A DNA stretch of 37,990 bases from Alphaproteobacteria bacterium (GTDB lineage: Bacteria > Pseudomonadota > Alphaproteobacteria > Rhizobiales > BM303), in NCBI GenBank assembly GCA_024275895.1, contig JAJRYE010000076.1, positions 1-37,990 on the forward strand, read 5' to 3'. Each line of letters begins with the position of its first letter. The first letter of the stretch is position 1. Of this stretch, positions 17,253-24,513 are shown piece by piece. The translations under genes and the position numbers were made by a program. A model generated the notes under the pieces. It was given only the letters and a program-made list of their open reading frames with translations. It did no database searches and was not told where the DNA came from.

Positions 17253-17281
17253 AGCGGCGGCATTGGTGAAACCGCGCCGCT
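17253..17281 (+). other. Hairpin between glpB and the sensor kinase gene
   Basis: AGCGGCG at 17253-17259 and CGCCGCT at 17275-17281 make a 7-bp perfect stem with a 15-base loop. No T-run follows, so factor-independent termination is doubtful; it marks the boundary between the glp operon and the two-component genes. Confidence 0.35.
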
Positions 17282-17299
17282 CGTGTACAAGACGGAAAC

Positions 17300-19072
17300 A
17301 TGAATCCTCTGCAATCCCATCGCGGCCTCACTCTTGCCGGCCTTGCGGTCCTTGGCTTTATCCTCATCTGGACCGGATACCGCTTTACCGAGCGCTTTTA
17401 CGTCACCAGCGAGATTGACGCTCTGGCGCGCCGCGCCGCGCCGTATCTTACCTCCCTGATCTCGGTTCTGGAGCGATATCAGAACCTGCCGCCGATCCTG
17501 GCGGAAAACACCGAAATTATCCTTGCCGCCTCCGGCGCGCCCTCACCCGGCATCAACAAGAGGCTGGCCAGTTTCGCCAAAACAACAAGGGCCGGGGCGG
17601 TTTATCTCATGGACCATACCGGACTGACCATCGCCGCTTCAAACTGGGACAGCCCCAAGACGTTTTTGGGCCAGAATTACCGCTTCCGGCCCTATTTCAA
17701 GGACGCCCTTGCCGGCCGCCCGGGAGAGTTTTTTGCCATTGGCGCCACCACCGGCGAGCCGGGATATTTTGTATCTTCTCCGGTGCGTAACGCGGGCGGG
17801 AAAATTATCGGCGTGATTGCCGTCAAGGTTGATCTTCGCGCTCTTGAAGAGGATTGGCAAAGCCCCGAGGGACGCATATTCATCGCCAATGCCGACGGGG
17901 TGATCATCCTCTCGGGCGAGCCTTCCTGGCGCTATCGCACCCTTGGTAAACTGAACGCCTCCACCAGGGCTGCGATCACCGCCCGGCGGCAATTCGGCAA
18001 CGAGAAGCTTGAGCCGCTCTGGGTGGAGCGCGACGGGGCAATCCTCAAGATCAACAACGCGCGTTATGTCGAGCATAAGGTTGATATCGGTCGGCTGGGC
18101 TGGGTATTGCATTTTCTCTCGCCTTATGAACGGGTTCAGGAAAGAAGCCGGCTGGTGATCGCAGGCATTGCGGTCGCGCTTTTGCTGCTGCTGGCCTTTA
18201 TCTTGTTCCGGCATTCCGAACGCATCCGCTCCTTGCTGATCTCTTCGCAAAAAGAGCGCGATATTCTCAACAAACTCAATCAGGATCTGGCGCGTGAGGT
18301 TGAAGAGCGCAATCAGGCGGAAAAAAGGTTGAAACGGGCGCAAAAGGAATTGCGCCAGAGTTCCAAGCTGGCGGCGCTGGGCCAGTTGGCGGCCTCGGTC
18401 AATCATGAGCTTGGGCAGCCACTCGCCGCGATGAAAACCTATATTGCCGGCGGATTGTTGCCGCCAACGGATGCAAACCTGTCCGGCGGCGGCGCGGAGG
18501 TTGCGAATCTGCTCGGGCAGCTTGACCGGCTGGTTGACCGGATGAGCGAAACCACCCGCCAGCTGCGCTTTTTCGCCCGCCGGGGCGGCGAGGCTTTTGA
18601 TGATGTAGATGTGGCCGATATTGTCGCCGGGGCGCTGGAAACCATGGGGCCCGCCATCGAGGCCGAAGGCGTCAGCCTGACATGCAAGAATGAAAATACC
18701 CGTGTGATGATCCGCGGCGGCCGGATGCGCCTTGAGCAGGTTCTGGTCAATCTGATCCGCAATGCGCTTGACGCCATGCGCGAAAGCCGCGAGAAGAAAC
18801 TTTGTATCAAGCTGATTGCAGGCGCGGATGCGGTCCGCATACTTGTCCGGGACAGCGGCGAGGGGCTCAACACCGCCCATGAATCGCAGATTTTTGAGCC
18901 TTTCGTCACCACCAAGGCTTCGGGCGAGGGGCTGGGGCTCGGACTTGCCATTTCCGCCAGCATTGTTAAGGAACATGGAGGAAAACTCAATGCCCGCAAC
19001 CTGAAGAGCGGCGGGGCCGAGTTTACGCTGGAACTGCCGATAGAGGATGTGCCGCGCCATGAACATGACTGA
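17300..19072 (+). CDS. DctB-like membrane sensor histidine kinase
   Basis: The 590-residue kinase has a first transmembrane helix (about residues 9-28), a periplasmic Cache-type sensor domain (LDHTG-like MDHTGLTIAASNWDS, LGQNYRFRPYFKDALAG) of about 250 residues, a second helix (about 290-310, LVIAGIAVALLLLLAFILF), a coiled coil and a kinase core. The phosphoacceptor is His369 in SVNHELGQPLAAMKTY; N-, G1-, F- and G2-box stretches read NLIRNALDAM, RDSGEGL, FEPFVTTK and GLGLGLAIS. The architecture matches DctB, which senses C4-dicarboxylates, but the ligand here is unknown because the downstream transporter is TAXI type. It overlaps the response regulator gene, so both are made together. ATG 17300 is preceded by a weak GACGGA. 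Confidence 0.9.
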   Translation: MNPLQSHRGLTLAGLAVLGFILIWTGYRFTERFYVTSEIDALARRAAPYLTSLISVLERYQNLPPILAENTEIILAASGAPSPGINKRLASFAKTTRAGAVYLMDHTGLTIAASNWDSPKTFLGQNYRFRPYFKDALAGRPGEFFAIGATTGEPGYFVSSPVRNAGGKIIGVIAVKVDLRALEEDWQSPEGRIFIANADGVIILSGEPSWRYRTLGKLNASTRAAITARRQFGNEKLEPLWVERDGAILKINNARYVEHKVDIGRLGWVLHFLSPYERVQERSRLVIAGIAVALLLLLAFILFRHSERIRSLLISSQKERDILNKLNQDLAREVEERNQAEKRLKRAQKELRQSSKLAALGQLAASVNHELGQPLAAMKTYIAGGLLPPTDANLSGGGAEVANLLGQLDRLVDRMSETTRQLRFFARRGGEAFDDVDVADIVAGALETMGPAIEAEGVSLTCKNENTRVMIRGGRMRLEQVLVNLIRNALDAMRESREKKLCIKLIAGADAVRILVRDSGEGLNTAHESQIFEPFVTTKASGEGLGLGLAISASIVKEHGGKLNARNLKSGGAEFTLELPIEDVPRHEHD

Positions 19073-20453
19073 AACCTCGCTGCTTGTTTTTATTGTCGAT
19101 GACGACCGTGAAATGCGCCAGTCCCTGTCGCAATATCTAACAAAGGCCGGTTGCCGGGCGCAGGCCTTTTCCTCGGCGCAGGCGGCTTTGGGCGCGCTTC
19201 AGACCACCTGCCCCGATGTTCTGGTCACGGATGTGCGCATGCCCGGCATGTCCGGGCTTGATCTGCTGAACACGCTGGCCGGAACCGGCAATATACCGCC
19301 CACTTTGCTGATCACCGCCCATGGCGATGTCGCCATGGCGGTCGAGGCCATGCGCGCCGGAGCCTTTGATTTTATCGAAAAACCCTTCCTGCCGGCGCGT
19401 CTGCTGGATGTTATCCGTAAAGCGGCCGCCTTTGGCCGCCTGCGGGCCGAAAACATCAATCTTCGCGAGCGTCTGCGGCGTCTGTCGGGTCTTGATGCGG
19501 TGCTGATAGGGGAATGCGCCGAGATGCAGCGGCTGCGCGAAGACATTGAGGATGCAGCCGATTGCGAGGCCTCGGTGCTGATTCTGGGCGAGACCGGCTC
19601 GGGAAAAGAGCTTGTCGCCCGGGCGCTGCATGACCTGAGTTCGCGCTGCGGCGGCGCTTTCGTACCAGTCAATTGCGCCGCCACGGCGGATGAGCTTTTT
19701 GAATCAGAAATGTTCGGCCATCTGGCAGGCGCCTTTACCGGTGCAACCCGCACCGCGCCGGGGCATTTTGCCGCCGCTTCGGGCGGCACCTTGTTTCTTG
19801 ACGAACTGGGCGCTTTTCCCCTCCGGCAACAACCCAAATTGCTGCGGGCGCTGGAGGCGGGAGAAATCACCCCGGTGGGCAGCTCTTCTCCCCGGCTGAT
19901 CGATGTGCGCTTTGTCAGCGCCACCAATGACGATCTGGAAGAGCGCGTCAAAACCGGCTCTTTTCGCGAGGATTTGTTCTTCCGCCTCAATACACTGGTT
20001 CTCAAAATCCCGCCTCTGCGCCAGCGCGGCGGCGATGTTGTTTTGCTGTTCAATCATTATCTTGATCATTTCGCCCGCATTTACGAGGTCGAGGCGCCGC
20101 CGGTCAGCGCCGAGGACGCGGCGCTTTTGATCGCCCGGGACTGGCCCGGAAATGTGCGCCAGCTGCGCCAGGTGGCCGAGCGCCGGATCCTGGCGGCACG
20201 GCGCGGCCGCGGCAGTGTGGCCGAGGCCCTGAACAGCTTTGCGCCTGATAACAACCCGCATCTTTCCCTGAAGCAGAATGTCGAGCACTATGAACGCCTG
20301 CTGATTGACCGCGCCCTGACCGCCCATGACGGCCAGATCGACAAGGTGACGGAAGAGCTGGGCATTGCCAGACGGACCCTGAATGAAAAAATGGCGCGAT
20401 ATGGCCTGAACCGGGAAGACTATATTTACAAACCGGCGGAAATCCGCTCATAA
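19059..20453 (+). CDS. DctD-like sigma-54-dependent response regulator
   Basis: The 464-residue protein (from ATG 19059; a start four codons upstream is also open) has a receiver domain with phosphoacceptor Asp58 in LVTDVRMPGMSG, an AAA+ domain with Walker A GETGSGKE, the sigma-54-contacting GAFTGA loop and Walker B GTLFLDEL, and a C-terminal Fis-type helix-turn-helix (VTEELGIARRTLNEKMARYGL). GAFTGA is intact, so it should activate sigma-54 RNA polymerase. Its gene overlaps the kinase gene by 14 bp. The next gene downstream has a near-perfect sigma-54 promoter, which makes the TAXI-TRAP importer the evident target. A small hairpin with a T-rich tail follows the stop. Confidence 0.93.
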   Translation: MNMTETSLLVFIVDDDREMRQSLSQYLTKAGCRAQAFSSAQAALGALQTTCPDVLVTDVRMPGMSGLDLLNTLAGTGNIPPTLLITAHGDVAMAVEAMRAGAFDFIEKPFLPARLLDVIRKAAAFGRLRAENINLRERLRRLSGLDAVLIGECAEMQRLREDIEDAADCEASVLILGETGSGKELVARALHDLSSRCGGAFVPVNCAATADELFESEMFGHLAGAFTGATRTAPGHFAAASGGTLFLDELGAFPLRQQPKLLRALEAGEITPVGSSSPRLIDVRFVSATNDDLEERVKTGSFREDLFFRLNTLVLKIPPLRQRGGDVVLLFNHYLDHFARIYEVEAPPVSAEDAALLIARDWPGNVRQLRQVAERRILAARRGRGSVAEALNSFAPDNNPHLSLKQNVEHYERLLIDRALTAHDGQIDKVTEELGIARRTLNEKMARYGLNREDYIYKPAEIRS

Positions 20454-20475
20454 ACCCCGGGCCACCGGCATAAAA

Positions 20476-20499
20476 CGGCCGACCCGGCTGCTTTTGTTT
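20476..20499 (+). terminator. Likely intrinsic terminator after the response regulator gene
   Basis: Bases 20476-20481 and 20485-20490 pair over 6 bp (one G-U) with a 3-base loop, followed by CTTTTGTTT. It lies 22 bp after the stop and before the sigma-54 promoter, so it separates the regulatory from the transport transcript. Confidence 0.55.
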
Positions 20500-20500
20500 G

Positions 20501-20520
20501 TGAATTCCCCAGTAAATTCA
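20501..20520 (+). promoter_or_regulatory. Inverted repeat upstream of the sigma-54 promoter (candidate activator site)
   Basis: TGAATT at 20501-20506 and AATTCA at 20515-20520 form a perfect dyad with an 8-base centre, 25 bp upstream of the -24 element. This is closer than most enhancer sites of DctD-like activators, so a second site may exist or another protein may bind it. Confidence 0.4.
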
Positions 20521-20544
20521 AATGTAAAAGCCTTTCTTGCTTTC

Positions 20545-20560
20545 TGGCACATGCATTGCT
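20545..20560 (+). promoter_or_regulatory. Sigma-54 (-24/-12) promoter of the TAXI-TRAP operon
   Basis: TGGCAC at 20545-20550, five bases, then TTGCT at 20556-20560 match the known -24/-12 consensus at every conserved position. Transcription would begin near 20571, leaving a leader of about 65 bases before the start codon at 20637. The preceding gene encodes a sigma-54 activator, which strongly supports the call. Confidence 0.9.
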
Positions 20561-20636
20561 CTACTTGTTTATCCGGGCGGGAGAGAACTATCCTGCAAAA
20601 TACGCTTTGAACCTGCTTTACGAAAGGGAGAAAACA

Positions 20637-21662
20637 ATGAAGCCAGGACAACACCTCAAATTTCTGACCATCGCCATGTCGGCAGCGGCCATGTTTGCCG
20701 CCGCCCCGGTGCTGACCGCAGCGCAGGCGGCAAATACCGATTATATCCTCAACACCGCCTCCACCGGGGGAACCTATCACCCGGTCGGCACCGCAATTTC
20801 CACCCTGACAAAGGTCAAGTTGCTGCCGAAGAAAAAATTCAGCCTCACAGCCGTGAACTCGGCCGGTTCAGGCGCCAATGTTCAGGCGCTGGGCGCCAAT
20901 ACGGCCCAGTTCGCCATTTTGCAGGGCCTTTATGGCTCCTACGCCGCCACCGGCACCGGGCCGATTACCGAACCGCAGAAAAACATGCGCTCGGTCACCA
21001 TGCTGTGGCAGAATGTCGAGCAGTTTGTCGTTGCCAACAAATTCGCCAAGAGCGGCACGGTTGGCGATCTGGTCGCTATGAAGGGCCAGACCATGGCGCT
21101 GGGCAAGCAAAATTCCGGCACGCTGGGGTCAAACAAGGTGCTGCTGGCCGGGCTGGGTATCGACATCAACAAGGATTACACCCTGCTTCACGCCGGCTAT
21201 GGTCCTTCAGCTGACGCTATCGCCAACGGACAGGCCGCCGGCGGCGGTTTCCCCTCTGGCCCGCCCACCGGCGCGCTTACCAAGCTTTTTGCCTCTAACG
21301 AGAGCAAGGTGACGCTTCTCAGCGTAACACCCGAGCAGGCGGTAAAAATGGATGGCGGTCGCAAGCTGTGGACACCCTACACCATCAAGGCCGGCACCTA
21401 TCCGGGCCAGGACAAGGATGTGTTGACAATCGCGCAGCCGAACTTTCTGGCCGTCAATGCCGATGTGAATTAAGAGCATGTCTATCTGCTCACCAAGGCG
21501 CTTTATGAAAATCTGGGCTTCTTGCGCGCTATTCACAAGGCCACCGCCGCCATGAATATCAAGAGCGCCGTTGCGGGCCTGCCCGTGCCGCTGCATCCGG
21601 GTGCGCTGCGCTACTACAAGGAAGTGGGGCTTGCCGTCCCGGCGCATCTGATTGCCAAATAG
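20637..21662 (+). pseudogene. TAXI-family TRAP transporter solute receptor, interrupted by one in-frame TAA
   Basis: The ORF encodes a signal peptide (MKPGQHLKFLTIAMSAAAMFAAAPVLTAAQA) and a TAXI-type receptor, recognisable by LNTASTGGTYHPVGTAIS and SAGSGANVQALGANTAQFAILQG. After 278 codons a TAA (21471-21473) follows NADVN; the same frame then continues without shift as EHVYLLTKALYENLGFLRAIHKAT to GLPVPLHPGALRYYKEVG and ends at TAG 21660-21662. These 62 residues are the conserved C-terminus of the family, so the full protein would be 341 residues with one nonsense codon. No good in-frame restart is seen. AAAGGGAG precedes the start. It may be a nonsense allele, an error or a readthrough gene. 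The ligand is unknown. Confidence 0.88.
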
Positions 21663-21697
21663 GCGATAAGGCAAGGCTGCCACAACAAGCAACCAGC

Positions 21698-21736
21698 GGG
21701 ACAGCCGTCTGCCCCGGACGGCTGTCCCCTCTTTTT
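21698..21736 (+). terminator. Strong hairpin terminator/attenuator between receptor and permease genes
   Basis: A 12-bp perfect stem (21698-21709 with 21717-21728) and a 7-base loop are followed by CTCTTTTT. It stands 35 bp after the receptor stop and 14 bp before the permease start. It would let most transcripts end after the receptor, giving more periplasmic receptor than membrane permease. Confidence 0.85.
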
Positions 21737-21750
21737 AAACTGGACAGGTC

Positions 21751-23970
21751 ATGACGAATACGAGCGCGGATCCGCTTCTGGATAATGACAAGATGCCGGC
21801 TGCGGCGTTTGTTCCGGATTTTCGCAATGCGGTCTTCGAGTTTGACAGGGTATCGGCTCATATCTGGCGTTACGGCACCGTATATGCGCTGATCTGCCTG
21901 TTCGGGTTTTGGCATGTGGTCACGAATGTGTACTGGAACGAGCCCGGACGCTGGCAGAACACGATCCATTTTGCCGGGTTTGCCTTTCTGGCCTGCCTGC
22001 TCTATTCGAACTTTCCGCGCCACGCTTCAAAACGCTGGGCAATCAGTCTTGACATTATCCTTGGTATCGCCATCGCGGCGTCTTCACTCTGGATCGCGGC
22101 TTCTGAAAACAGGATTTATGAGACCACTCTGGCCAAAACGGGTCAGGCCTGGCAGTTTACCACTCTCGACTGGATCGCCGGCCTGGTTGTCATCTTTGCC
22201 GCCATTGAGTTGACGCGCCGCATGACGGGCTGGGTGATTCCGATCCTCATAGTGTTGAGCCTGTCCTATATTCTTTTTCTCGGCGAGATGCTCCCCGGCG
22301 TATTTCGCGCCGCATCGCTGCCGGTGAGCGATGTTCTTTTCCGTTCGCTCTACAATGATGAGGGCATGTTCGGGATCATCACCACAATCTCCTCGGCCAA
22401 TATCACCTTGTTCATGATTTTCGGCGCCTTTCTCGTCGTCTCGGGCGGCTCTGATTTCGTGATTGAATCCTCCAAGATCGTTGCGGGAAGATATCGCGGC
22501 GGCGCCGCCTTTGTCGCGGTGCTCTCTTCGGCCCTCACCGGTACGATCTCGGGCTCGGCGGTCGCCAATACCGCCTCAACCGGCGTTATCACCATTCCGC
22601 TGATGAAGGCCAACGGTTTCCGGGCGCGCTTTGCTGCCGGTGTTGAGGCCGCCGCCTCGACCGGCGGCCAGATCATGCCGCCGATCATGGGCGCGGGCGC
22701 CTTTGTCATGGTGTCCTATACAGGGATTTCCTATGACAGGATCGTTCTTGTCTCCATCATTCCGGCCGCCCTGTATTTTCTTTCCGTTGCCTTCATGGTG
22801 CGCATCGAGGCGATGAAACACCAGATCGGCACCGGCAAGGCCGAGCCGGTTGACCGCAAGAAGCTGATGGCGGGGGCGCTGAATTTCGTTCTTCCCCTGG
22901 TTGTCATGACCTATATGCTGGTTTCGGGCCGAACCCCAAGTTTTGCCGCCTGTTACGCCATTTTGACCCTTGTGGTCGTGAGCTGGATTACGCCCAACCG
23001 CATGGGGCCGAAAAAAATCTCACAGGCCTTTGTCATGGGGATCAAAACCTCCATCATGACCGCCGTGCTTCTGGTTGCGGTCGGGCTGATCAACAATGCG
23101 GTCACGACATCGGGGCTGGCCAACACATTTGCGCTCATGATTGCCCAGTGGTCGCAAGGCTCGCTGCTGATCGCCCTTGTCCTGATTGGCCTTGCCTCGC
23201 TGGTGCTGGGGATGGGCCTGCCGGTGACGGCGGCCTATATTGTTCTGGCCATTTTATCCGCTCCGGCGCTGGCGGGCATGCTCGCGGACGGCATTGTTGT
23301 CGAGCAACTGGTCAGCGGCATCAGCGATCCGGTCAAGGCGGCGATGTTTGGGCTTGTGGACTCGCCACTGGCGGCAAAGGTGGCCACCGGCATGAGTCTG
23401 TCCGAGGCAAGGCAACTGATGTCGGATATCCCGTTTGATCTGGCAATTGTCATCCGTCCGGCGCTGGTTGACAAGGAAACGCTGACGCTGTTTTTGCTCA
23501 CCGCGCATCTGATCGTGTTCTGGCTCAGCCAGGATTCCAATGTTACCCCGCCGGTTTGTCTTGCCGCCTTTGCTGCCGCCGGTATCGCCAAATCGCCGCC
23601 CATGGCCACCGGGCTGCAATCGTGGAAAATCGCCAAGGGGCTTTATATCGTGCCGCTTATATTTGCCTATACGCCGCTTATTGGAGCGGATTTCTGGAGC
23701 GCCATCCAGATCGGGTTTTTCAGCCTGTTTGGCATCTACGCCTTCACATCCATCATCCAGCGCTATTCCGAAGGCCCACTTGCCTTGTGGTTTTATCCGA
23801 TATTGCTGGCCAGCGCCGCGGCCTGTTTCTGGCCGCTGAACCTTGCGGCAAATCTTGCCGGAGCGGTGTCAATCGTGTCCGTGGTGATCATGTCGGCGCG
23901 CCTTTCCCGAACCCGTCTGGCGCAAATAGCGGAAAAAACTACCGAAAACCTTGATTCAAAGCCGGGTTGA
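21751..23970 (+). CDS. TRAP transporter fused permease (4TM/12TM, TAXI type)
   Basis: The 739-residue membrane protein combines the small (DctQ-like) and large (DctM-like) TRAP subunits, the usual form that pairs with TAXI receptors. Typical large-subunit segments are visible: GTISGSAVANTASTGVITIPLMKANGF near residues 265-290, AAASTGGQIMPPIMGAGAFVM, LVLGMGLPVTAAYIVLAILSAPAL and the late SNVTPPVCLAAFAAAGIA. It should drive uptake with an ion gradient, often sodium. The gene follows the receptor gene by 88 bp with a strong hairpin in between. It is intact, while its receptor partner is interrupted. Regulation is probably by the sigma-54 promoter at 20545. The substrate is not evident; TAXI systems are known for glutamate and other organic acids. 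Confidence 0.95.
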   Translation: MTNTSADPLLDNDKMPAAAFVPDFRNAVFEFDRVSAHIWRYGTVYALICLFGFWHVVTNVYWNEPGRWQNTIHFAGFAFLACLLYSNFPRHASKRWAISLDIILGIAIAASSLWIAASENRIYETTLAKTGQAWQFTTLDWIAGLVVIFAAIELTRRMTGWVIPILIVLSLSYILFLGEMLPGVFRAASLPVSDVLFRSLYNDEGMFGIITTISSANITLFMIFGAFLVVSGGSDFVIESSKIVAGRYRGGAAFVAVLSSALTGTISGSAVANTASTGVITIPLMKANGFRARFAAGVEAAASTGGQIMPPIMGAGAFVMVSYTGISYDRIVLVSIIPAALYFLSVAFMVRIEAMKHQIGTGKAEPVDRKKLMAGALNFVLPLVVMTYMLVSGRTPSFAACYAILTLVVVSWITPNRMGPKKISQAFVMGIKTSIMTAVLLVAVGLINNAVTTSGLANTFALMIAQWSQGSLLIALVLIGLASLVLGMGLPVTAAYIVLAILSAPALAGMLADGIVVEQLVSGISDPVKAAMFGLVDSPLAAKVATGMSLSEARQLMSDIPFDLAIVIRPALVDKETLTLFLLTAHLIVFWLSQDSNVTPPVCLAAFAAAGIAKSPPMATGLQSWKIAKGLYIVPLIFAYTPLIGADFWSAIQIGFFSLFGIYAFTSIIQRYSEGPLALWFYPILLASAAACFWPLNLAANLAGAVSIVSVVIMSARLSRTRLAQIAEKTTENLDSKPG

Positions 23971-24038
23971 GGCTATTCCGGCAGGTGATTCTTCATTTTA
24001 CCAGGATAGTTTGTAATTAATAAACCGTATGGCCGCGC

Positions 24039-24071
24039 AATCCGGGTTTGACAATAAGACATCGCCGGATT
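24039..24071. other. Inverted repeat in the TRAP-DUF2934 intergenic gap
   Basis: AATCCGG at 24039-24045 and CCGGATT at 24065-24071 form a perfect 7-bp dyad with a 19-base centre that includes TTGACA (24048-24053). The 184-bp gap 23971-24154 otherwise shows no ORF and no clear terminator. The dyad may be an operator over a -35 box, but no convincing -10 box follows at the right distance. Confidence 0.3.
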
Positions 24072-24154
24072 GAGCGTCATTTTCCATTTCAAATTGCGGC
24101 TGGTATGGTTTTTAAGCGTTATCCTCACCATATGACAGTGAGAAGGGAAAAGAC

Positions 24155-24511
24155 ATGATCGCAGAACGATAGAAAAACAGCATCCCCGAAGCCGCGTACC
24201 TGATCTGGGAGACTGAGGGGCGGCCGCAGGGCCGGGATATGGAGCACTGGCTCAAAGCTGAAAAGCTGATTGCCGCCAGGGCGAAACCGGTCGGCGAAAA
24301 ACCTGCCAAAGAGTCCGATGATCTGAAAAAAATTACCGGTATCGGCCCGGTCTTGGCGAAAAAACTCAACGCGATGGGCATAACCGCTTTCGGCCAGATC
24401 GCCGCGTTTACGCCTGAAGATGTTGACCGGATCGGCGGTGCCTTGAAGTGCAGAACGAAAATGCTGGGCAATGACTGGATTGGGCAGGCGAAGAAACTGT
24501 CCCTGACCTGA
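24155..24511 (+). pseudogene. DUF2934 / helix-hairpin-helix small protein, interrupted by an early in-frame TAG
   Basis: From ATG 24155 the frame reads MIAER, a TAG at 24170-24172, then without shift KNSIPEAAYLIWETEGRPQGRDMEHWLKAEKL, a clear DUF2934 motif, followed by a linker and a helix-hairpin-helix-like domain (LKKITGIGPVLAKKLNAMGITAFGQIAAFTPEDVDRI). With the stop read through it would be 118 codons. AAGGGA stands before the ATG. The next in-frame ATG (24239) would cut away most of DUF2934, so a later start is unlikely. The C-terminal part resembles the DNA-binding-like HHH found in ribosomal or NuoE-tail proteins. It ends 2 bp before glgB, suggesting co-transcription with the glycogen genes. 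Its function is unknown. Confidence 0.7.
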
Positions 24512-24513
24512 AA

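Noticed and set aside
17639-19066. Open frame of 475 codons on the minus strand opposite the sensor kinase gene
   Set aside because: Complete overlap with a kinase having all catalytic boxes; the antisense product has no family features.
24048-24076. TTGACA at 24048 as the promoter of the DUF2934-glgB operon
   Set aside because: No acceptable -10 hexamer is found 16-18 bases downstream; it is kept only as part of a dyad.
5089-24172. Reassigned stop codon (TAA/TAG read as an amino acid) in this genome
   Set aside because: Intact genes end at TAG (the hydrolase, glpR), TAA (putA, glpD, the response regulator) and TGA (glpA, glpB, TRAP), and most long genes have no internal stop at all, so general reassignment does not fit.
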